NCBI GenBank assembly: GCA_903934285.1
Contig: CAIZNN010000170.1
Coordinates: forward strand, 1-40,618
Length of the DNA stretch: 40,618 nucleotides
Direction: 5' to 3'
Origin: Akkermansiaceae bacterium
GTDB lineage: Bacteria > Verrucomicrobiota > Verrucomicrobiia > Verrucomicrobiales > Akkermansiaceae
Made by a program: the position numbers and the translations under genes. Of the stretch, positions 35,321-40,618 are shown piece after piece; within the stretch, counting starts at the first letter, position 1; each line of letters opens with the position of its first letter. The notes under the pieces were generated by a model. The model saw only the letters and a list, made by a program, of their open reading frames with translations. It was not told the DNA's origin and ran no database searches.

Positions 35321-36691
35321 ATGACCCTGACCATTCCGCGCGCCCTCGCGCTTGCCGCCCTACTCGTCTCCAGTGCCCTGGCCCAATCAGTCCCCGACGG
35401 GGGATATCGCGATTTCAAGGGTGGCAACGGAGTGGTGATCCAGGCGGTTCTGTTGGATAAGACGCCCACTGAGGCGGTGCTGCTGCTGCGCACCGGCAAG
35501 CGCTCCACCATTCCGCTCAACCGCCTCAGTGCCGAGGACCAGGCGTATGTGACGGGCTGGTCCAAGGACAAGGCGGTGTTTGTCCAGAAATGTCGCGGGC
35601 TGGCCATCCGGCAGTTGTTAGAACTGCGCGGCTACGAGAGCTTTGAGTTCCGCTTGGTAAACAATTCGATCTTCATCGACGGCAAACTCAACGGCAAGCC
35701 GGCGCGCTTTCTGGTGGATACCGGCGCGGGCACCAGTTTGTTGCACGCACCGTTTGCCACCTCGGTGGGACTGGAAGTCGGGCCACTGACCGAAAAAATC
35801 TTCGGGGTGTCCGGGGAGGCGCCGGCCGGCTGGACGGCGGTGCCGAGCATGCAACTCGGGGAAGCGGTGTTCAAGGACCGGCGGATTCTGGCCACCGACC
35901 TGCTCAAGGACAAGCCGGAGGGTGCCAAGACCCGTGAGGATGTGATTCTGGGCGCGGATTTCATGAGCAAGTTGGATGCGGTCATTTCCTATCAGGACCG
36001 CCGCATTTTCCTCCGCCCCGACCGCTCGGATCAAAGCGATATCAAACCTGCCGAGGGCGAGGAGTCGCTTGCCTTCCGCCTGTTCAAGACCAAGGAGGGC
36101 AAGACGCTGCGCGGCAAGGTCATCTCCAAAACCCCCACCTCCGTCGCAATCCAATTGGTCGATGGTAAAACCACCACCACTTTCATCAATAACCTCGTGC
36201 CACAGGATGAGGAGTATGTGAAAGCCTGGAGTGAGGCCGGCGCGTTCTTCCTGCAACATTGCCAGAGTCTGACCATCAACGAGTTGCTCACCTTGCGCAA
36301 ATACCAGTCGTTCAACTTCGAGCGCCGCGGCAACCATATCTTTGTCGCTGGCTCCCTCAATGATAACAAGGTCACCTACATGATCGATACCGGCGCCGAT
36401 AGCAGCTTGCTGCACATCAATGCCGCCAAAAAATACGGCTGCCAGGTCGGCCTGATGGACCAGGAAGTCTGGGGCATCGGCGGCAAGGCCCCCGCCGGGG
36501 TCACCAACATCGCCAAAGTCACCATGGGCGAAGCCGTTCTAACCAATCGGAAGGTGCTCGCCACCGACATGAATCGCGGCGACGACGATGACAACATGGA
36601 TTACGTCGGCCTCTTCGGCGCGGACTTCATGCGCGAACTCGATGCCGTGATCACCTACACCGAAAACCGCATTTTCCTCATCCAGCGTTGA
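35321..36691 (+). CDS. Secreted protein with two SHD1-retropepsin units in tandem
   Basis: 456 residues with a signal peptide (MTLTIPRALALAALLVSSALA). Each half has the same order: an SHD1 domain (YRDFKGGNGVVIQAVLLDKTPTEAVLLL, and FRLFKTKEGKTLRGKVISKTPTSVAIQL), a helix, then a retropepsin-like aspartic protease domain with the catalytic motif (FLVDTGAGTSLLH and YMIDTGADSSLLH). Both DTG motifs are intact, followed by matching APAG and LGADFM / FGADFM turns. Retropepsins need two such subunits, so the duplication could give a single-chain enzyme. A frame extension with a TTG start at 35312 was rejected in favour of the ATG. It ends 5 bp before the convergent phosphatase gene. Confidence 0.85.
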   Translation: MTLTIPRALALAALLVSSALAQSVPDGGYRDFKGGNGVVIQAVLLDKTPTEAVLLLRTGKRSTIPLNRLSAEDQAYVTGWSKDKAVFVQKCRGLAIRQLLELRGYESFEFRLVNNSIFIDGKLNGKPARFLVDTGAGTSLLHAPFATSVGLEVGPLTEKIFGVSGEAPAGWTAVPSMQLGEAVFKDRRILATDLLKDKPEGAKTREDVILGADFMSKLDAVISYQDRRIFLRPDRSDQSDIKPAEGEESLAFRLFKTKEGKTLRGKVISKTPTSVAIQLVDGKTTTTFINNLVPQDEEYVKAWSEAGAFFLQHCQSLTINELLTLRKYQSFNFERRGNHIFVAGSLNDNKVTYMIDTGADSSLLHINAAKKYGCQVGLMDQEVWGIGGKAPAGVTNIAKVTMGEAVLTNRKVLATDMNRGDDDDNMDYVGLFGADFMRELDAVITYTENRIFLIQR

Positions 36692-36696
36692 TCCGG

Positions 36697-37185
36697 TTAG
36701 ACCGGGATTTCCCGCAGGATGCCGGCGCACCCGTCTTCGAGCAATGCGATGACTTGATCGAAGCCGTGCTGGCCGCCGTAATACGGGTCCGGCACGCGGG
36801 CCGCCTGGTGGGCGCGGCAAAACTCCACCAAGGGCCGGATCCGGGCATGAAACCGGCCGGCGGGATCCAACGCGCGCACGGCCGCGAGGTTGTCCTCATC
36901 CATGGTGACGATTAGATCGAAATGGCCCAGATCGGCGGCTTGGATCTGGCGGGCGCGCCCGGCGATGGTGTAGCCGTTGCGTTGCAGGGTGGCGGCCATC
37001 CGCGCATCGGGCGGCTCGCCGTGGTGGGCGCCGAGGGTGCCGGCGGAATCAATCTCAATGTCCGCGCTGCGTCCGGCGGCGGCGACCAATTGGCGGAAGA
37101 TGATTTCGCCGGCCGGGGAGCGGCAGATGTTGCCCATGCAGACAAACAGGACGCGGAACGGCGGGCGTGGGGTGGCGGGGCTCAT
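36697..37185 (-). CDS. Low-molecular-weight protein-tyrosine phosphatase
   Basis: 162 residues. The P-loop FVCMGNICRSP (Cys-16 to Arg-22) is the CX5R signature, and VPDPYYGG near residue 128 gives the general acid Asp. The rest (EIIFRQLV, DSAGTLGAHHGEPPDARM) fits the family, and the length is normal. It removes phosphate from tyrosine residues in the cytoplasm, and may also act on arginine phosphate. The start was set at MSPATPRPPF, where the family alignment begins, 16 codons inside the open frame. It converges on the retropepsin gene with a 5-bp gap. The upstream region holds the inverted repeat array. Confidence 0.92.
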   Translation of the reverse strand: MSPATPRPPFRVLFVCMGNICRSPAGEIIFRQLVAAAGRSADIEIDSAGTLGAHHGEPPDARMAATLQRNGYTIAGRARQIQAADLGHFDLIVTMDEDNLAAVRALDPAGRFHARIRPLVEFCRAHQAARVPDPYYGGQHGFDQVIALLEDGCAGILREIPV

Positions 37186-37269
37186 GGTTGGTGCCGCCGT
37201 TCTACCTCTTCCGTCCGCCATTGGCCAGCGCATTCAAATGCCCCCAACGCGCCTGCCGCCTCCGCCCTC

Positions 37270-37413
37270 CGCCCCGCGGTGGCAGACAAGAAAACCTGAA
37301 ACCTGAGGGCTGAAACCTGAGGGGAAGACCAGCCCATAGGCACTTCCTTCCTCACTCAGGCTTCAGGTCTCAGGTCTCAGCTTTCATCCCTCTCTGCACC
37401 CGCCCTCCGACCT
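37270..37413. repeat. Heptad-phased inverted repeat element, copy A
   Basis: The left arm begins CCGCGGTGGCAGACAAG and then has two 14-bp units (CTGAAACCTGAGGG type). The centre is GGGGAAGACCAGCCCATAGG. The right arm has three 7-bp TCAGGYN units, then CAGCTTTCATCCCTCTCTGC. The outer GGTGGCAGA and TCTGCACC pair, and the CTGA/TCAG heptads of the two arms are complementary, so the element can fold into a long hairpin. The region 37186-37269 before it holds nothing recognisable. Confidence 0.85.
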
Positions 37414-37421
37414 CCGACCTC

Positions 37422-37610
37422 CGACCCGCGGTGGCAGACAAGAAAACCTGAAACCTGAGGGCTGAAACCTGAGGGCTGAAACCTGAGGGCTGAAACCTGA
37501 GGGCTGAAACCTGAGGGGAAGACCAGCCCATAGGCACTTCCTTCCTCACTCAGGTCTCAGGTCTCAGCTTTCATCCCTCTCTGCACCCGCCCTCCGCCCT
37601 CCGACCTCCA
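37422..37610. repeat. Heptad-phased inverted repeat element, copy B
   Basis: The same element as copy A, but with five 14-bp units in the left arm and two 7-bp units in the right arm. Centre and flanks are otherwise near-identical, including the run of CCTCCGAC-type units at the end. The 10-bp gap to copy A consists of the same CCTCCGAC repeats. Together A and B fill the stretch between the phosphatase and permease genes. The rest (37611-37685) has no gene. Confidence 0.9.
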
Positions 37611-37685
37611 TCTTCCGCCTTCCCCACGGCGGAGAAATCCGCTAATGGATCGTTGCGTCGCGCATTGCCACTCTCGTCCGTTCCC

Positions 37686-39023
37686 ATGTTCCGCCAGTTC
37701 TTCCAACTCCACCGCCATCGCACCACTCCCGGCCGCGAACTGCAAGCCGGCCTGACTACTTTCGCCGCGATGGCCTACATTCTCGCCGTCAATCCCGCCA
37801 TCCTGGCCAACGCCGGCATGGACAAGGGCGCGCTGGTCACGGTCACCGCGCTCACTGCCGCGCTCTCGACCGTGATCATGGCCTGTCTAACAAACTATCC
37901 GATCGTGCTGGCGCCCGGCATGGGCATCAACGCGTTTTTCACTTTCACCATCGTGCTGGGCAAAGGCCTGCCGTGGTCCGAGGCGCTGGGCATGGTTTTC
38001 ATCAACGGCTTGATTTTCCTCGCGCTATCGGTGTCCGGCATCCGTGAGAAAATCATAGCCGCCATTCCCCACCCGCTCAAGACAGCCATCACATGTGGCA
38101 TCGGGCTGTTCATTGCCTTCATCGGCCTCAAGAACGGCGGCATCATCATTGCCAACCCGGTCACCTTCGTCAGTGTCGGCGATTTCACCTCAGGCCCCGT
38201 GGCCCTCTGTCTGGGCGGCGTGCTTCTAACCATCATTCTCGTCGCGCGCGGGGTGCCCGGCGCCATTGTCATCAGCATCGCGCTGGTCACTCTTGCCGGC
38301 CTCGTGGTGCCCGGCGCCGCGGGTGCCAACGTCACCCAACTCCCTGCCAGTCTTGTCGCGTGGCCGCATTCGCCCGCGCCGGTCTTTCTCCAGCTCACAT
38401 TCCATTTCCTAACAAGCTGGGGCGCCTTCGCCATCGCCGTGCCGCTCATTCTCACCCTCTTGCTGGTTGATATGTTCGACAACATCGGCACCCTCATTGG
38501 CGTCACCAAGCGTGCCGGGCTGCTCGCCGCCGACGGCTCGCTGCCCAAGGCTGGCCGCGCCCTGGTTGCCGACTCGCTGGCCACGCTGGTTAGCGCGCTA
38601 TGCGGCACCTCCACGGTGGTGAGTTACATTGAGAGTGCCGCGGGTGTCGAAGCTGGCGGGCGCACTGGTCTGACCTCGCTCACGGCTGCGGTGTTGTTTT
38701 TGCTGGCGCTGTTTTTCACCCCGCTCATCCTCATCGTGCCTGCCGTGGCCACTGCGCCGGCCCTCGTCGTTGTCGGCATCTTCATGATGCAATCTGTCGG
38801 CGAAATCCAGATGGCTGATTTCAAGGTGGCGGCACCCGCCGTGCTCACCCTGCTGGCCATCCCGCTCACGTTCAGCATTGCCGAAGGCATTGGCATCGGC
38901 CTCATCAGTGCCGCCCTGCTGGCCCTCGCCCTCGGCAAACCCAGGTCCTTCACCCTGGTCGGCTACGTGGTGGCCGCTGTTTTCTTCCTGCAATTCTTCA
39001 GGATCTTCCCGTTCAACGGTTAG
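37686..39023 (+). CDS. NCS2/AzgA-type purine permease
   Basis: 445 residues. LAPGMGINAFFTFTIVL, the ITCGIGLFIAFIGLKNGGII region and DMFDNIGTLIGVTKRAGLL match the AzgA-type adenine/guanine/hypoxanthine permeases (usual motif DxFDTVGT, here DNIGT). About 12-14 hydrophobic segments cover the whole chain. It imports purine bases with protons across the inner membrane. The start was set at MFRQFFQLHRHRT, since 11 upstream codons are not conserved. No ribosome binding site is visible. The heptad-phased elements lie upstream and an AAGACGC array directly downstream, with its first bases 5 bp after the stop codon. Confidence 0.93.
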   Translation: MFRQFFQLHRHRTTPGRELQAGLTTFAAMAYILAVNPAILANAGMDKGALVTVTALTAALSTVIMACLTNYPIVLAPGMGINAFFTFTIVLGKGLPWSEALGMVFINGLIFLALSVSGIREKIIAAIPHPLKTAITCGIGLFIAFIGLKNGGIIIANPVTFVSVGDFTSGPVALCLGGVLLTIILVARGVPGAIVISIALVTLAGLVVPGAAGANVTQLPASLVAWPHSPAPVFLQLTFHFLTSWGAFAIAVPLILTLLLVDMFDNIGTLIGVTKRAGLLAADGSLPKAGRALVADSLATLVSALCGTSTVVSYIESAAGVEAGGRTGLTSLTAAVLFLLALFFTPLILIVPAVATAPALVVVGIFMMQSVGEIQMADFKVAAPAVLTLLAIPLTFSIAEGIGIGLISAALLALALGKPRSFTLVGYVVAAVFFLQFFRIFPFNG

Positions 39024-39027
39024 TGAG

Positions 39028-39087
39028 GCAAGACTGCAAGACTGCAAGACGCAAGACGCAAGACGCAAGACGCAAGACGCAAGACGC
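39028..39087. repeat. AAGACGC heptamer array
   Basis: Two GCAAGACT 8-mers are followed by about six near-perfect 7-bp GCAAGAC units. A degenerate version lies at 16544-16590. From 39088 to 39219 I see no gene or clear signal. Confidence 0.9.
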
Positions 39088-39219
39088 GGGAACCGGACAA
39101 TGGATCACGCCCTTCCCATCAAGTGCCGCTGTACCGCCACTCCCCGCGCTCCCGCCCTATCCGTCACCCCTCAAAAAGCCCCGCTAACCCCCCAATTCTT
39201 GACCCATCGAAAAAAACGC

Positions 39220-39247
39220 TTGGCACAATTACATTTTTTTATGTAAA
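39220..39247. promoter_or_regulatory. AT-rich palindrome upstream of the Fic gene
   Basis: TTACAT at 39229-39234 and ATGTAA at 39241-39246 are perfect 6-bp arms around a T-only spacer. TTGGCA at 39220-39225 with TGTAAA 16 bp later could be a promoter. This is the most AT-rich patch in the 397-bp gap before the Fic gene. From 39248 to 39420 the sequence is C-rich with no gene visible. Confidence 0.4.
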
Positions 39248-39420
39248 TCCCTTCGCCCCCCCAGCCACTCTGCGTATGCTGCTCTCCGCCGCGCATCCGC
39301 TCTTTCGCCTCGTTTTCTCCTTGCCATCTAGCAAAAATCTCCAACACTGCCAGCCAATCGCCCGCCGCAGACCATGCACCGCCGCCCGCGCCCATAGCAC
39401 CGCCCCCATTCCTCACCCCG

Positions 39421-40407
39421 ATGTCCTATCAACCACCGCTCACCCTCACGCCGCGTCTGATCGATCTGATCAGCCGGGTCAGTGAAGCCTTGGGTCGATG
39501 GGAAGTGACTGGCGGAGCCATGTCGCCGCGCCTGCGGCGGGAGAACCGCATTCGCAGCATTCACTCGTCGCTTGCCATAGAGAACAACTCGCTCAGTCTC
39601 GCACAAGTCACGGCCATCATCGATGGCAAACGGGTGCGCGGGCTGCCGCGTGAGATCAAGGAAGTGCAAAACGCGTTTGCGGCCTACGAGATGTTGGATT
39701 CGCTGAAGCCCACTTTCCACAAGGATTTTCTCAAGGCCCATGCGGCGCTGATGCAAGGTCTGGCCCCTGAGGCGGGTCGCTTCCGCCGGGGCGGAGTCGG
39801 CATTTATCAGGGGAAGCGCCTGGTGCATCTGGCTCCTCCGGCCGGGCGCGTGCCATATCTGGTCAAGGACTTGTTCGCGTGGCTGAAGCGAACCGACCAG
39901 CATCCGCTGTTGGCCGGTGCCGCGGTACATTATGAGATCGAGTTCATCCATCCCTTCAGCGATGGGAATGGTCGCATGGGCAGGCTGTGGCAAACGCTCA
40001 TCTTGGCGCAGTGGAATCCGCAGTTGGCCTCTCTGCCCATCGAAAGCGTGGTGCATGACCAGCAGGCCGGATACTACAAGGCCCTGGCTGCCTCGGGCAA
40101 ACTGGCTGATGCCGCGCCGTTTGCCGAATTCATCCTGCAGGCGCTGCTGGATGCGCTGCAGGCCACTCCCATTACCGACCAAGTAAGCGACCAAGTAAGC
40201 GACCAAGTAAAACGTTTGCTAAGAGCGTTCAAGGGTAACGGGGCTGTGGCTGCGGTGGAACTGATGCAGCGTCTCGGCCTCAAGCACCTGCCAACCTTCC
40301 GCCGGAATTATCTCAAACCCGCCATTGCCGCTGGGCTCATTTGTCTGACCCAACCGGACTCGCCGCGCAGCCCCACGCAACGGTATGTGTTGAGTCCGAG
40401 GGCTTGA
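39421..40407 (+). CDS. Fic-family AMP transferase with inhibitory helix
   Basis: 328 residues. The Fic core HPFSDGNGRMGRLW begins at His-177 and supplies the catalytic His and the anion-binding loop. Upstream, SSLAIENN (Ser-50 to Asn-55) fits the (S/T)xxxE(G/N) inhibitory motif, so this is a self-inhibited class II Fic protein that normally adds AMP to a target protein. Near residue 250 a DQVSDQVSDQVK repeat, coded by a 12-bp tandem repeat, leads into a C-terminal winged-helix-like domain. The start ATG at 39421 follows no ribosome binding site. The target is unknown; a phage-defence or toxin role is possible. Confidence 0.9.
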   Translation: MSYQPPLTLTPRLIDLISRVSEALGRWEVTGGAMSPRLRRENRIRSIHSSLAIENNSLSLAQVTAIIDGKRVRGLPREIKEVQNAFAAYEMLDSLKPTFHKDFLKAHAALMQGLAPEAGRFRRGGVGIYQGKRLVHLAPPAGRVPYLVKDLFAWLKRTDQHPLLAGAAVHYEIEFIHPFSDGNGRMGRLWQTLILAQWNPQLASLPIESVVHDQQAGYYKALAASGKLADAAPFAEFILQALLDALQATPITDQVSDQVSDQVKRLLRAFKGNGAVAAVELMQRLGLKHLPTFRRNYLKPAIAAGLICLTQPDSPRSPTQRYVLSPRA

Positions 40408-40462
40408 AAATGAATCACGAGCGGGTCGCCCGCGCCCCTCTTGATGCGCCCTCCCTGACCTC

Positions 40463-40618
40463 TGACCCGCGGTGACAGACAAGAAAACCTGAAACCTGAG
40501 GGCTGAAACCTGAGGGCTGAAACCTGAGGGCTGAAACCTGAGGGCTGAAACCTGAGGGCTGAAACCTGAGGGCTGAAACCTGAGGGCTGAAACCTGAGGG
40601 CTGAAACCTGAGGGCTGA
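40463..40618. repeat. Heptad-phased inverted repeat element, copy C (cut by window end)
   Basis: The same left arm as copies A and B (GACCCGCGGTGACAGACAAG and then 14-bp units), with at least nine units before the window ends. It lies 55 bp after the Fic gene, so copies A/B and C bracket the permease and Fic genes. The right arm, if present, is beyond the window. Confidence 0.85.

Noticed and set aside
37270-37610. CRISPR array
   Set aside because: The units are 7-14 bp, without unique spacers, and no cas gene is present.

Overview
The window looks like chromosomal DNA from a GC-rich (about 65% by eye) Verrucomicrobiota-type bacterium. This rests on the gene families seen: secreted proteins with SHD1 (SLA1-homology) domains, DUF5703 and DUF6067/GH123-type glycosidase-like proteins, HPr kinase in a Gram-negative envelope background (BamA, porin), and many short tandem and dispersed repeats. 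Shine-Dalgarno sequences are mostly absent, so many starts were chosen from family alignment and signal peptides. No rRNA, tRNA, CRISPR array or intact insertion sequence was seen.

Layout. 1-5.3 kb: an outer-membrane porin, then convergent genes for a secreted DUF5703 protein and a ROK sugar kinase; two copies of a 28-bp repeat flank the DUF5703 gene. 5.4-10.5 kb: an 83-bp triple repeat, valS, a helix-hairpin-helix membrane protein with a C-terminal zinc-finger-like tail, and a thioredoxin/SHD1 lipoprotein. 10.6-15.1 kb: a secreted unknown, a large secreted GH67N-like/malectin protein, then a decayed patch holding a primase fragment, an antitoxin and an internally deleted MazF/PemK toxin. 15.2-20.6 kb, minus strand: parA, ruvC, a PIN/Phd toxin-antitoxin pair, a DEAD-box helicase, a small conserved protein and an ABC-F ATPase. 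20.7-27.2 kb: bamA, converging on hprK and a DUF6067 glycosidase-like gene. 27.3-33.9 kb: an MBL-fold exonuclease fused to the DNA-binding domain of an ATP-dependent ligase whose catalytic part is missing, a Pro-rich secreted protein, a DUF1232 protein, an atypical uracil-DNA glycosylase and a Kup potassium transporter. 34.0-40.6 kb: two secreted SHD1 proteins (one a duplicated retropepsin-like protease), a low-molecular-weight phosphatase, a purine permease and a Fic protein, with three copies of a heptad-phased inverted repeat element around the last two.

How the genes work together. The porin, three large secreted carbohydrate-type proteins, the ROK kinase and HPr kinase fit a polysaccharide-scavenging life, but the genes are scattered, with no SusCD-like transporter pair or local regulator. 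Housekeeping genes (valS, ruvC, parA, bamA, ABC-F) are intact. Most of the unusual content is in repeats, gene relics and domain architectures: the truncated exonuclease-ligase, the duplicated SHD1-protease, a UDG lacking most Fe-S ligands, the heptad-phased hairpin arrays, and a genome word (GTTAGR) that appears to carry most of the rare TTA/CTA-type codons.
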